A DNA stretch of 64,000 nt from Polaromonas vacuolata (GCF_012584515.1 NZ_CP051461.1:3219501-3283500), one strand, 5' to 3'. Positions 46,556 through 56,091 are shown, numbered from the stretch's first letter. A program made the numbers and translations. Notes: generated by a model not told the origin, from the letters alone.

Positions 46556-47242
46556 ATGACTTTGCGCTTATTTATTGGCAACAAAAACTACTCCTCTTGG
46601 TCTATGCGGCCTTGGGTATTGCTTAAACAAAGCGACATTGCGTTTACTGAAGTAATGCTCCGATTTGATGGCTTTAGCCAAGACTCCGCATTCAAAAAAG
46701 GTTTAGAAAAAGTCAGTCCAATCGGCAAAGTTCCGGTATTGATGGATGAAGAATTTTCGGTTTGGGATTCATTAGCCATAGCGGAATATTTAGCAGAAAA
46801 ATTTCCTGAGAAAAACCTCTGGCCAAAGTCGATAAAAGACCGCGCCAGGGCGCGCAGTATTTGCGCAGAAATGCATAACGGCTTTGCCGCCTTACGCTCG
46901 GCCTGCCCGATGAATATAGAAGCCGATTTGAGCCACATCGGCCAGATTGTTTGGCGCGATCAAGCGGCAGTACGCGCCGATATAGCGCGCATTACACAGA
47001 TGTGGAGCGAGCTATTAAACGCACACCAAGGCCCTATGCTGTTTGGCGACTTCAGCATTGCCGATGCGTTTTATGCGCCAGTCGCCATGCGAATTCAAAG
47101 CTATGCCTTACCGGTTGCACCGCAAATTGAGGCCTATATCAAACGGCTATCAGCCCTACCCGGCGTCAAAGCTTGGATTGATCAAGCCCATTTAGAAAGT
47201 GACTTTATCGCCTTCCAAGAACCCTACCGCGCAACGCCTTAA
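46556..47242 (+). CDS. Glutathione S-transferase family protein
   Basis: A 228-residue GST. The thioredoxin-like N-domain has NKNYSSWSMRPWVLLKQ (glutathione-site Ser region), and GKVPVLMDEEFSVWDSLAIAEYLAE carries the cis-Pro and glutathione-binding ESLAI-type segment; the C-domain is all-helical. The YSSWSMRPW motif places it with the small group of bacterial YfcF/GstA-like proteins. It ends in TAATG, sharing bases with the cca start. The substrate is unknown. Confidence 0.9.
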   Translation: MTLRLFIGNKNYSSWSMRPWVLLKQSDIAFTEVMLRFDGFSQDSAFKKGLEKVSPIGKVPVLMDEEFSVWDSLAIAEYLAEKFPEKNLWPKSIKDRARARSICAEMHNGFAALRSACPMNIEADLSHIGQIVWRDQAAVRADIARITQMWSELLNAHQGPMLFGDFSIADAFYAPVAMRIQSYALPVAPQIEAYIKRLSALPGVKAWIDQAHLESDFIAFQEPYRATP

Positions 47243-48504
47243 TGCAAACTTATTTAGTCGGCGGCGCAGTTAGAGACGCCCTACTAGGTTTACCGGTGGT
47301 GGACCGCGACTGGGTCGTCGTAGGCAGCACACCCGAGGCACTGGGCGCGCTAGGATTTGTACCAGTCGGTAAAGATTTTCCAGTATTTCTTCATCCCAAA
47401 ACCCACGAAGAATACGCACTGGCCAGAACCGAGCGCAAGACGGCGCGTGGCTATAAAGGTTTTGAAGTGAGCAGCGCGCCCGAAGTCACCTTAGAGCAAG
47501 ATTTAGCTCGACGCGATTTAACGATTAACGCGATTGCAGCGCATACAAAAGTCGATTCAGTTAGCGCGGCATTGATTCCTGATCTTGACGCCTTAATTGA
47601 TCCTTATGGCGGCGTGCGCGATATAGAACTTAAAATTTTTCGGCATGTCACCGAGGCCTTTCGCGAAGACCCGGTACGAATTTTACGATTAGCGCGTTTT
47701 GCCGCCCGCTTTACGGATTTCACCGTCGCGCCAGACACCTTAGTCTTAATGCGTGCCATGGTGGACGAAGGCGAGATAGACGCACTGGTGGCCGAGCGTG
47801 TCTGGCAAGAACTAGCCCGCGCGTTAATGGAAAGCCAACCGTCACGCATGTTGCAAGTGCTCAGAGACTGCGGCGCGCTGGCGCGTTTAATGCCAGAAGT
47901 TAACAAACTCTGGGATGAGCCGCAACGCCCTGACGGTCAAACCGAGATTGACTCCGGCACGCATTTAATGAGTGTGTTGGACCAAGCCGCAAAAATCAAA
48001 GCGCCGCTAAGTGTGCGCTTTGCCTGCCTAGTGCACGACCTAGGTAAGGGCACAACCGCAGCAGAGGAACTACCCTTTCACATCGGCGACGAAGAGCGCA
48101 GCGCGCGCTTATCAAAAATCCTTTGCGAACGCCTGCGTGTACCCATAGATTGCCGCGAACTGGCCCAGGTTGTGGCCAAAGAGCATAACAATATTCACAG
48201 CAGCGCAACGTTAAATGCAGCAGCATTGGTGCGATTACTAGAGCGCTGCGACGCCTTTCGCAAACCCCAGCGATTTGCTGAAGTACTACTGGCCTGCGAA
48301 TGCGCTGCACATGGCACGCTCGCACTACAGAACACAGCATACCCGCCGCGTGAGCAACTGCTTTTAGTACTCGCTACAGCGCAGTCAGTAGCCACCGCAT
48401 CAATCGCTGAGGCCGCGCAAGCCCAAGGTATTGATGGCAAAAAAATTGGTGAACTTATTTATATCGCGCGCGTAGATGCAGTTCATAGCGCAATGCAGAA
48501 ATAA
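47242..48504 (+). CDS. cca: CCA tRNA nucleotidyltransferase / multifunctional CCA protein
   Basis: A 420-residue class II CCA-adding enzyme that builds or repairs tRNA 3' CCA. The catalytic head has GGAVRDALLGLPVVDRDWVVVG, with the DxD carboxylates; the ARTERKTARGYKGF and RRDLTINAIA segments bind nucleotide. The C-terminal HD domain contains CLVHDLGKG and gives the phosphohydrolase activity of the multifunctional form. Its ATG overlaps the GST stop. No terminator is obvious after it. Confidence 0.95.
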   Translation: MQTYLVGGAVRDALLGLPVVDRDWVVVGSTPEALGALGFVPVGKDFPVFLHPKTHEEYALARTERKTARGYKGFEVSSAPEVTLEQDLARRDLTINAIAAHTKVDSVSAALIPDLDALIDPYGGVRDIELKIFRHVTEAFREDPVRILRLARFAARFTDFTVAPDTLVLMRAMVDEGEIDALVAERVWQELARALMESQPSRMLQVLRDCGALARLMPEVNKLWDEPQRPDGQTEIDSGTHLMSVLDQAAKIKAPLSVRFACLVHDLGKGTTAAEELPFHIGDEERSARLSKILCERLRVPIDCRELAQVVAKEHNNIHSSATLNAAALVRLLERCDAFRKPQRFAEVLLACECAAHGTLALQNTAYPPREQLLLVLATAQSVATASIAEAAQAQGIDGKKIGELIYIARVDAVHSAMQK

Positions 48505-49020
48505 GCCTGTATTAAATTAATTTGATACTTCGTTAACTGGCTATTGCGAAGACACCCAGACAAGCCAAAAACTCATCACACGTCAACGCAATTTTTTAAC
48601 TAAAAAATAAGTCGTTATGATTTTGATCTGCGAATTTAACTGCCACCCACATTCAGCATTAAATTCAGTTAAAAACGAACTCATATGAGGTGTTGAAATA
48701 GCACTTTTTTATGACGAACTTACGCATCTTTTTTTCTGTACGACATCAAAAACTATAGTACGCAGCAATTGTGTAATTAGGTTAATTTTTCTTTTTTAGG
48801 CATCGACCAAAAAAGATAATCTTTCTTCAAAAAAATACAGCTTAAAAAAGCTCGCACCTTAGCTTAACGACATTGCTGTTGAATTAAGACTTGTCAGAAC
48901 GCGCAGCCAAAGTTATAAAAGCGGGGGTTTATTGGGGTGAACCTGTTCCATCGATAGGTAAACTTTTTCATCATTTTATTTATCCTGCTGAAAAAACTTC
49001 ATATCAAACGGTACTAGAAC
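48505..49020. other. AT-rich non-coding region ahead of the repeat-protein pair
   Basis: About 515 bases with no credible gene. Composition shifts to AT-rich here. The last 12 bases (CGGTACTAGAAC, 49009-49020) are identical to those before the second repeat-protein gene. No Hrp-type or PIP-box motif was found. Confidence 0.45.
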
Positions 49021-51627
49021 ATGAATCCATCACAAAGAACTCCAACTCACAAATCCAGCCAAAGTACTTTAAGCACAGCGCAAGAAAATAAGAATCTAGT
49101 GCAGCCGATATCAGACTCCAAACACACGGCAGCAAGCGAGCTACCTGCATTAACTGCACGCAGAATTTCTCAACCAAGCGCATCAGGAAGTTCGAACCCA
49201 ATAACGGCTTCTCGCGTTGAGCAAACAACCGCAAGCCCAGAACGAACATCAGCAAAACATGAAGCTAGTCGTATGACCCGCGCAATAGCTGGCGCCAGTG
49301 CTCACCCCTCCTCCTCATCCTCATCCTCATCCTCATCCTCATCCTCATCCTCATCCTCATCCTCATCCTCATCCTCATCCTCACTGACTGTGCAACTGCA
49401 AAGCCCACAGATTGCTATCAACGAATTAAATCAATTGCTAGATCGCACGAACACCAATCTAGATGAGCGTGCGGTAGTGGTGCGCGAATTAGCAGATCGA
49501 ATACCTGAAATAGCGGCCGTAATAACAAACTCAGAAATTCCCGAAACTGCAGCGCAAGCACTGCGTTTATTGATCAACCTTACCGATGGCTCTGAAATCA
49601 TGTCCGCTAAGTTGTGGAGCAACTTAGCGGACACGGGATGCGCCGCAGTAATTTCTGCCGCAAAAAATCGAGAACAAGCAGACGTTGCAAGACAAGCGTT
49701 GCATTTATTAAGCCAACTCGCCGGGGGATCACAAGATACAACCGCAGCGCTGTGGCTCAGCCTAGGGGAGTCCGGCCGCGCCAGCGTTATAACCGCGGCA
49801 ACAACTGCGGAGCAACCAGCAGTAGCCGAGATGGCCCTAGCTTTGCTAGCCAATTTTGCAGCGGATAATGACACCAACAAAGCTGAACTATGGGCCAGCT
49901 TAAGCGCAACGCAACGCATAGCCTTAGTTACTATGGCGATAAAACCAGGCCAGACTGAAGTAGCCGAGCAAGCCTTAAGTTTATTAGCCAATTTAGCCTC
50001 AGGCGCAGGTGCCATTAGAGTCGAGTTATGGGGCTCTTTAGGTGACAGCGGACGCGCAGTCATAGTCGCTGCAGCGACCACTCCAGAAGCATCAGAAGTC
50101 GTCAAGTTAGCACTACGTTTACTGACTAATCTCACCTATGGCTCAGAGACAAGAACAAGTCAACTCTGGGCCAGCTTAGGGCCGACTGAACGCGCATCCG
50201 TGATCGCTTTGGCAACCAATCAAGAGTTAGCAGCAACTGCTATCCAAGCGCAGTATTTATTGGTTAATCTTGCCGGCAGCTCAGTCGCCAGAACGAATGA
50301 ATTGTGGACTAGCTTGGGCGCTACAGAGCGTGCAGCCTTAATTACTGCGGCAACGACTGCGGATCAACCTAACATGGCTATGAGTGCCTTGCATTTGTTA
50401 ATCAATCTATGCTTTAACTCAGTCGCGCGAAAAGCCGAGCTATGGACAAGTTTGCTTGGCACTGCGCTAACAGCTCTTGTTACAGCGGCAACAACACCAG
50501 CGCAGCCAGAAGTCGCTGAGCTAGCCTTAAGATTGCTGCGTCTTTTGCAGCCAGCTGCAAACGAAGCTGTGTGGATATTGCTACAGCCACGCCTTGCAAA
50601 CTTGTGGACTATGACGCAAGTACCTACTACAGCTCAAATTTCAAATCAATTTTTATTCGAACAAATACGTGGAAACGTAGATAAAACCAGACAAACTTTC
50701 AATGCGTTAAACGCAGTTAGTCCGTCTATAGCAGCACGAAAAATAGCATTAAAAATTAATGAGTGGCGTCAAGTAAATGCTGGCCAGGCTGGAATGCAAG
50801 AAGCGTTACTAAACGCTATTTTACAAACCGATAGTTCTTCGCAAAGAATGGGCGTGTTATTGGCTATCACAACAAATTGGTTCCACGTTAAAGTGACGCC
50901 TCAAAATCAACGTGAAACAATATTTAATTATTTTTTAACCTTGTCTGACGCAGCAGGAATTGATCGTAATCGATATAAAAATCGCTTAGCTTTAATGTTC
51001 GATACAGTTTTAACAAATGTATCGGCAGCACTAAACACACCCGGCTTAAAAGATTTAGAAAAATTAGAACTCATAGAGCATATTTATATATTTCCAGGGT
51101 TTCTTACAGCCAACGAAACTCAAGCGCAATTAACAAATGTTTTATTTGCACCGGCTATTTCACGCGATTTAAAAATAAGCGTCTTAGGATTAATTTTGAA
51201 ACATGGGCAAGCCAATACTGCCCAATTTCACACCTTGCTTAACTGGTTAAGGGGTGAGTTCAAAAAAGAAAAATATACGGTGTTTACTGATTTTGGAGGT
51301 ACTGAATCAACAAATGTAGAAGAAGTTGAATCGGTACTAAGTCAACGCCATCAATATCTAATGCTCTATCGGGATTTTAAAAAACATATGACGGTTGATT
51401 TTATTAAGGCCGAAATTGCAGATATAAACCAGCAAATTTTAATAAAAAAAATACCTAGTGATTTTGGCGATATTCTTAAATATCAATTACAGAATTTTCT
51501 CGAAACACTAGTGTCTACGTCTACGTCTACGTCTACGACATCGTCGTCATCGTCATCGCCAACGCCATCGCCATCGTCGGTTCGAAATACGCCGATCAGA
51601 TATGACGAAAAAAGACAATCTTTTTAG
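49021..51627 (+). CDS. Paralogue A of a 46-residue-repeat alpha-solenoid-like protein with Ser tract
   Basis: An 868-residue protein of no family I recognise. Residues 1-96 are polar and disorder-like, then 25 consecutive Ser (97-121). Residues 176-497 are seven tandem units of exactly 46 residues with a consensus like ALxLLxNLxxxS...LWxSLGxTxRAxLIxAATT, i.e. ARM/HEAT-like paired helices. Residues about 530-840 form a C-terminal domain shared with paralogue B (for example PGFLTANETQAQL, FKKEKYTVFTDF). The end is again Ser/Thr/Pro-rich. No signal peptide or membrane helix is seen. The start is supported by an identical leader in both paralogues, but there is no Shine-Dalgarno sequence. Composition is AT-richer than its neighbours. 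Confidence 0.8.
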   Translation: MNPSQRTPTHKSSQSTLSTAQENKNLVQPISDSKHTAASELPALTARRISQPSASGSSNPITASRVEQTTASPERTSAKHEASRMTRAIAGASAHPSSSSSSSSSSSSSSSSSSSSSSSSSLTVQLQSPQIAINELNQLLDRTNTNLDERAVVVRELADRIPEIAAVITNSEIPETAAQALRLLINLTDGSEIMSAKLWSNLADTGCAAVISAAKNREQADVARQALHLLSQLAGGSQDTTAALWLSLGESGRASVITAATTAEQPAVAEMALALLANFAADNDTNKAELWASLSATQRIALVTMAIKPGQTEVAEQALSLLANLASGAGAIRVELWGSLGDSGRAVIVAAATTPEASEVVKLALRLLTNLTYGSETRTSQLWASLGPTERASVIALATNQELAATAIQAQYLLVNLAGSSVARTNELWTSLGATERAALITAATTADQPNMAMSALHLLINLCFNSVARKAELWTSLLGTALTALVTAATTPAQPEVAELALRLLRLLQPAANEAVWILLQPRLANLWTMTQVPTTAQISNQFLFEQIRGNVDKTRQTFNALNAVSPSIAARKIALKINEWRQVNAGQAGMQEALLNAILQTDSSSQRMGVLLAITTNWFHVKVTPQNQRETIFNYFLTLSDAAGIDRNRYKNRLALMFDTVLTNVSAALNTPGLKDLEKLELIEHIYIFPGFLTANETQAQLTNVLFAPAISRDLKISVLGLILKHGQANTAQFHTLLNWLRGEFKKEKYTVFTDFGGTESTNVEEVESVLSQRHQYLMLYRDFKKHMTVDFIKAEIADINQQILIKKIPSDFGDILKYQLQNFLETLVSTSTSTSTTSSSSSSPTPSPSSVRNTPIRYDEKRQSF
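49315..49380 (+). repeat. Coding hexanucleotide microsatellite (TCATCC)11
   Basis: Eleven exact copies of TCATCC encode Ser99-Ser120 of the first repeat protein. Gain or loss of units stays in frame, so slippage would change the tract length, not switch the gene off. Confidence 0.95.
49546..50511 (+). repeat. Seven tandem 138-bp (46-residue) coding repeats
   Basis: Residues 176-497 of the first protein split into seven units of exactly 46 residues. Conserved positions include the AL.LL.NL helix at the start, LW.SL in the middle and RA..I.AAT at the end. Unit boundaries are recognisable by protein sequence; the DNA has diverged more. Confidence 0.85.
51514..51537 (+). repeat. Coding microsatellite (TCTACG)4
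   Basis: Four exact TCTACG units encode Ser-Thr pairs near the C-terminus of the first repeat protein, followed by TCG/TCA and CCA/ACG codon runs (Ser-, Thr-, Pro-rich). Confidence 0.85.
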
Positions 51628-51813
51628 AACAATCGTCAGCATAAATAAACTTTTTGTAATGTCTGTCTATTTTTTATTTGAAAAATAAATATATGTGAAA
51701 GAAGTCATCATAAAAATGAAAATATGAAATAGAAAAGCACAAGAGCTGTTTCAAAGACTTTTCCATCACTGATCTTATTTTTGTAAAAATTTCATCTCTA
51801 CCGGTACTAGAAC

Positions 51814-54468
51814 ATGAATCCAATCAGACAAAAAAGTCTCAACGAGATAGCACCGACACAACAGACAGCGCAAAAAAACACACCGACTTTAGAACTTGAC
51901 GCTAAGCACGGCCTGTCAATACAAATACCAACACAATCGTTACTGCCTTTACCGAAAAAGTCTCTCAAACGTTACCGCGTCCAACAGACAACGACAACGA
52001 CAACGACTACGACTACGACTACGACAACGAAAAGTCCGAACTTAACACCGGCAAAAAAAAATTCGTCTGTGGCAAGCAGTACTAGTAGCGCTACTAGCGC
52101 AAGCAACTTGAACTCAAATACCATCGCTTTCGGCTTGCCAACAAGTACGGTACTTGAACAACACTTATCCTATTCAATACTATTAGAAAAGATACATAAA
52201 AGTGAAAAAAGTAATCCTGAAGAGCAAGCCGATTTGTATCAAGACCTTATGGCAGTACTGCCTAATTTACTCATCACTGCATCAACTCCAGGACAGCAAA
52301 ACGGAGTCATTAAAGCCTTGCATTTTTTAAATCACCACACAGCTACATCACAAACTAACAAAGCGAAATTATGGGAAAACCTGGGTGTATCCGGACGCGC
52401 AGCCTTATTTGCAGCTGCAACGTCAGCTGGGCCACAAGCACTCGTAGCGATATCCCATGATTTGCTGTTTCAATTAATAATTAATACGAGAGATAAGGCC
52501 GATGAAATATGGGTCAGCCTAGGACATACCCGATGCGCAGCATTAATGACAACAGCACTAACCATAGAGGAGGCCGAACTTGCCATACCCACTCTGCTTT
52601 TGCTGAACCATCTCATTGGCTTGTCTTCAGCCAGAGGAAACGAGTTGTGGGCCGCCTTAGGCGAGACTGGTCAACAAAAATTAGTCACCGCTGCAACCGC
52701 TTTAAGTTCGCCCAAAATAGCACTTTTAACTTTAAGTTTGCTAGCAAAATTTACGACTACACCTCACGTTCGAAATGAGATTTGGCTCACCTTTGGAGAG
52801 ACGGGGCGCGCCAACTTAGTCAATACTGCGGTAACCTCGGAATTGCCAAAAATAGCTAAGTATTCCCTAACTCTATTGAACCTTCTCAACGACAAATCTA
52901 CCGCCACCCGTGATGCGCTGTGGACCACTTTAATGTTGGATGAAGGCGCTGCCATCCTCATTGCAGCAACCAATCTCGATCAGCCTGAAGAAGCTAACGA
53001 AGCCTTAAAACTTTTAGCGACCCTCACATTTGACTCACCGGCCAAGACTGAAACGCTGTGGGCACAGTTGAGAGAGGCAGACATTCTCGCCTTAATCAAT
53101 GCAGCAGCAACACAGACGCGCCCAGATATCACCCTAAACACATTGTTTTTATTAGGTAATCTTGCACAAACGTCCGAAGTAGAAAAAAATATATTGTGGG
53201 TCTCGATGGGGTCGACTGAACGTGCCGCAATCGCATCAATAGCAACAGCGAACGGTCAGTCGAGCATAAAAATAAGTGCTATAAATTTATTGACCAGTCT
53301 ATGCATTGGCTCTGACGACAGAACCACAGCAATATGGGCGATCTTAGGTGAGGAAGGGTGCACATCTTTAGTCGCATCGGCAACGACGCCTGAGGCTAAA
53401 AATGTAACTAAAGCAGCTCTTGTTTTAATATCAAAATTACAAAATCAGCCACTGATAAGTATGGCAATTTGGCCTTTACTTCAACCACGATTAACCCAAT
53501 TATGGGTCGCCGCCCAAGACCCCAGTCTTGCAGAAAATGCGAACGCTTTATTGTTTACGCAAACAAATGGCAATATAGCGAAAATCAAACAAGTTTTGAA
53601 CGCATTAAATGCGGCAGTTCCTGTGATTTCTGTGCGTAACACAATAGCAACATTTTGGGCTTGGGCACTGTCGGCGAATAGACGCGAGCAAGACATAAAC
53701 GCCCTACTAAGCGGCATAGTTCAAGCCAATAGCTCACCACAAAGAATGGGACAAATAATCACGGCAGTAGTAAGTGGAACAACCATAGGAGGGGTGCAGC
53801 CAGAGCAGCGCCAAGCAATACGCGAGCGATTACTTAACTTATCCGCAACACGTCCTACACTCGCAATTCAATACCAACAACATGTAGCGCTAGGGTTTGA
53901 TCTAGGCTGCTGTAATAGCGCAGCAGTTCTTGAAAACCAAGAAATCACAACACTAGAAAAACTAAACCTTTTAGAAATTTTTTATATCTATCCCGGCTTT
54001 CTGACGCAAAAAGAAACTGAGACGCAACTCGCTAGCGTTTTATTTACGCCAAATATTTCCCCCGATTTAATGCTGGGCGCAATCGGACTCATTTTCAACC
54101 ACGGCCAATTAGGTGAACCACAATTTCGCGCCGTGTGTAGCTGCTTAGTAGGTAAATTTGAAAAAGAAAAATACAGTATTTTTTCAGACTTAGAAACAGA
54201 TCTTACGTTTGCATCACCGGCTGGGCAAGCACTTGCCAAGCAACGTCAACAGTACCTAGCACTCTATCAAAATTTTCAGCCTCATATGACACCAGAATTT
54301 ATTAAAAATGAGATCACCCAAATTAATCAACAAGTCAAAGAAAGCAGCATGCCTAGACAATTAGGCCAAGTGATCACAGGTCAATTACAGCAATTTTATG
54401 AAGCTGTGGTAACACACGAGGAGGTATACGCAAAAGGTATTGACTCCAAATTAGAACGCAAAATTTAA
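51814..54468 (+). CDS. Paralogue B of a 46-residue-repeat alpha-solenoid-like protein with Thr tract
   Basis: An 884-residue protein homologous to the preceding one. Residues 1-58 are polar and disorder-like; residues 59-72 are 14 Thr. Residues 164-530 form eight tandem units, seven of 46 residues and one of 45, with the same LW..LG motif pattern. The C-terminal domain matches that of the first protein (PGFLTQKETETQL, FEKEKYSIFSDL). No signal peptide or membrane helix is seen. The 12 bases before the ATG and the first codons are identical to the other gene. It is separated from it by 186 AT-rich bases. Function unknown; a host-directed or scaffold role is only inferred. Confidence 0.8.
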   Translation: MNPIRQKSLNEIAPTQQTAQKNTPTLELDAKHGLSIQIPTQSLLPLPKKSLKRYRVQQTTTTTTTTTTTTTTKSPNLTPAKKNSSVASSTSSATSASNLNSNTIAFGLPTSTVLEQHLSYSILLEKIHKSEKSNPEEQADLYQDLMAVLPNLLITASTPGQQNGVIKALHFLNHHTATSQTNKAKLWENLGVSGRAALFAAATSAGPQALVAISHDLLFQLIINTRDKADEIWVSLGHTRCAALMTTALTIEEAELAIPTLLLLNHLIGLSSARGNELWAALGETGQQKLVTAATALSSPKIALLTLSLLAKFTTTPHVRNEIWLTFGETGRANLVNTAVTSELPKIAKYSLTLLNLLNDKSTATRDALWTTLMLDEGAAILIAATNLDQPEEANEALKLLATLTFDSPAKTETLWAQLREADILALINAAATQTRPDITLNTLFLLGNLAQTSEVEKNILWVSMGSTERAAIASIATANGQSSIKISAINLLTSLCIGSDDRTTAIWAILGEEGCTSLVASATTPEAKNVTKAALVLISKLQNQPLISMAIWPLLQPRLTQLWVAAQDPSLAENANALLFTQTNGNIAKIKQVLNALNAAVPVISVRNTIATFWAWALSANRREQDINALLSGIVQANSSPQRMGQIITAVVSGTTIGGVQPEQRQAIRERLLNLSATRPTLAIQYQQHVALGFDLGCCNSAAVLENQEITTLEKLNLLEIFYIYPGFLTQKETETQLASVLFTPNISPDLMLGAIGLIFNHGQLGEPQFRAVCSCLVGKFEKEKYSIFSDLETDLTFASPAGQALAKQRQQYLALYQNFQPHMTPEFIKNEITQINQQVKESSMPRQLGQVITGQLQQFYEAVVTHEEVYAKGIDSKLERKI
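51988..52029 (+). repeat. Coding ACA/ACT-ACG tandem tract
   Basis: Fourteen Thr codons in a row, built from ACAACG and ACTACG hexamers, encode Thr59-Thr72 of the second repeat protein. It is the counterpart, with a different codon, of the Ser tract in the first. Confidence 0.9.
52303..53403 (+). repeat. Eight tandem coding repeats (46-residue units, one of 45)
   Basis: Residues 164-530 of the second protein divide into eight units with the LW..LG signature. The fourth unit lacks one residue. One unit more than the neighbour suggests duplication or loss of a whole unit since the genes separated. Confidence 0.8.
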
Positions 54469-54503
54469 CTTAATTAGAATATCGGTTCGAGCTTAGTTTT
54501 TAA

Positions 54504-54523
54504 GGCTCTTCGTTAATCTCATT
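54504..54523. repeat. Candidate ISL3 terminal inverted repeat
   Basis: GGCTCTTCGTTAATCTCATT at 54504-54523 begins with GGCTCTT, like ISL3-family ends, and lies just outside the transposase C-terminus. The matching right end was not found. Confidence 0.4.
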
Positions 54524-54535
54524 GCGATTTTTATC

Positions 54536-55769
54536 TCAAACCAAGCCTAAATTAAACTTGCCGCAACGAAACAAAATCCGTGCTCGGTAGTTAGTGAAAT
54601 GACGAAACCCTAGCGCATTAGCTTTGATGAGTTGGATGGCACTATTGAAACCTTCAGCCCAGGCGTTAGTAATTTTTTGTTGGCTTAAATTAAGCAGTTT
54701 AGTCTTGTGTCTTCTAAGGATTTCTACAACTTTTTTGATGGGCTAGCGTTGACTGCGTATGGCGCTAATAGCCCAAACATCAAAGAAACGATTCGCCGCA
54801 CCTTTGTAGCTGTACTGCCAGAAAGCGCCGAAGTTTTCTTTAATCGCCCACGCGCGACTCGTTTTGAGGTTGAGCTGATTCAAGCGGCGAGATGCTATCG
54901 CCTCAGCGCTGCGTCCCTTTGAATAGCTTTTGAGCCACGCCCATTGACTGCCTGTGAGCGGCTAAGCTCCCTGCTCAGACAGTCTGCAATGCTCTTGTTT
55001 TCGCACCGTGTTCACCGCATCACCCAGATATTTTGAGACATTTAGAGACATGAAATTTGTCATGCACGATATCAGCTTGCGAGATGCATTGACGTGCTGC
55101 ATTCATAAAAGCTGGTCATATATCCACGGCCACTGCCTTGACCGTTTGACGCTGGTTCTGGCTCAACATCTCCATCAAATTTTTAGCTACGGCGAGCTTT
55201 CTTTCTTTGACCAAGTCCAACACTCGAGAGCTAGCTATGTCGGTCAAAACAGTCACGTAGCTGTGGCCTTTTTGAGAACTTTTTTCATCGACTCCCAAAT
55301 AGTCAATGCTATCCTCGCATCGTCTGAGCTTGCCTCGTTCTACCGCGCTGACCGTGATGACATTGATCGTGCGCCAAGACAGGCGCGTGAGCTTACAAAC
55401 GCCTTGGGTGCTAGGGCAAACCTCGAGCAGCTTAATGACAAAACCGGCCATCAATGTGCTCACGCGGCTGTAGCGCTCAGCCCAGGGCACGACCAACTCT
55501 TGGCCTGTACCGTCGCTGTACTTGAGTTGAGGCACACGGGCCTTGATAAGCGTCTCAAATTGACAAGTATCCAAGTGCCGCCATTCGCTATTAGTCCAGC
55601 CGTGGATATGCGCGCATTTAACTGGATCAGTTGGGTCAGCCCAGACTTGCCCCTTCTTAAAAACGACCTCTACGACTACGCGCTGGTCTTCGAGCGACAA
55701 GTCAACTTTATTGACCGACCACGGGGTCTTCAGACCAAGAAGATGTTCGTAAAGGGTAGTGTCTTTCAT
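54536..55769 (-). pseudogene. ISL3-family transposase pseudogene
   Basis: The minus strand begins with an intact 217-residue part (from ATG 55769 to TGA 55116) containing LGLKTPWSVNKVDLSLEDQ and the DDE-containing YLGVDEKSSQKGHSYVTVL, typical of ISL3. After the stop the protein continues in broken frames: FHVSKCLK, AWAIKENFGAFWQYSY, and AEGFNSAIQLIKANALGF, then GFRHFTNYRARILFRCGK and a stop at 54536. Several frameshifts and stops show it is dead. Terminal inverted repeats were not both found. Confidence 0.88.
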
Positions 55770-56045
55770 TGCATTGAGAATTTATTTGTAAAACTGAATT
55801 TTGCGGGAGCTGATGAAAATTCACAGTGAACAAAGTCGACATTAAAGACATTCATCAACACGATAGGAAGAAAGAATCCAAATAGGCAAAGCACTAATAC
55901 ATATCGACTTTTTAGGTCTGATTTTTTGCGTAGTCAATAACAAGCGTAAACCTTGAAAGCTATAAATAGCTGGCGAACAGATTGTTTCTGTCCAAAGCTA
56001 TTTTTTTAAATATTTAAATAAAACAAGCAGTTAGCTAACGAAAAA
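55770..56045. other. AT-rich non-coding region between the ISL3 remnant and the peroxidase gene
   Basis: About 275 bases with no credible gene. It should include the missing right end of the ISL3 element, which was not recognised. Confidence 0.35.
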
Positions 56046-56070
56046 AAACCGCCAAGTTACCTAGGCGGTT
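56045..56070. terminator. Bidirectional terminator after the catalase-like gene
   Basis: AAACCGCC and GGCGGTTT form a perfect 8-bp stem with a 10-base loop; A-runs on the left and T-runs on the right make it an intrinsic terminator on both strands. On the minus strand it ends the peroxidase transcript 21 bases after its stop. Confidence 0.85.
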
Positions 56071-56091
56071 TTTTAATGTTGGACAAAAAGA

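Noticed and set aside
48505..49020. PIP-box or Hrp-box promoter elements for an effector-like gene
   Set aside because: No TTCGB-N15-TTCGB or GGAACC-type pair with correct spacing was found here or before the second paralogue.
48891..49091. A 66-codon open frame overlapping the start of the first repeat protein
   Set aside because: It begins at a TTG, overlaps the better-supported long gene in another frame, and is not mirrored upstream of the second paralogue.
49315..49380. Short repeats that might be mistaken for a CRISPR array
   Set aside because: The units are six bases, have no spacers, and lie inside a coding frame.
54707..54922. Plus-strand 71-codon frame in the ISL3 region
   Set aside because: It is the antisense shadow of the ISL3 transposase remnant on the minus strand.
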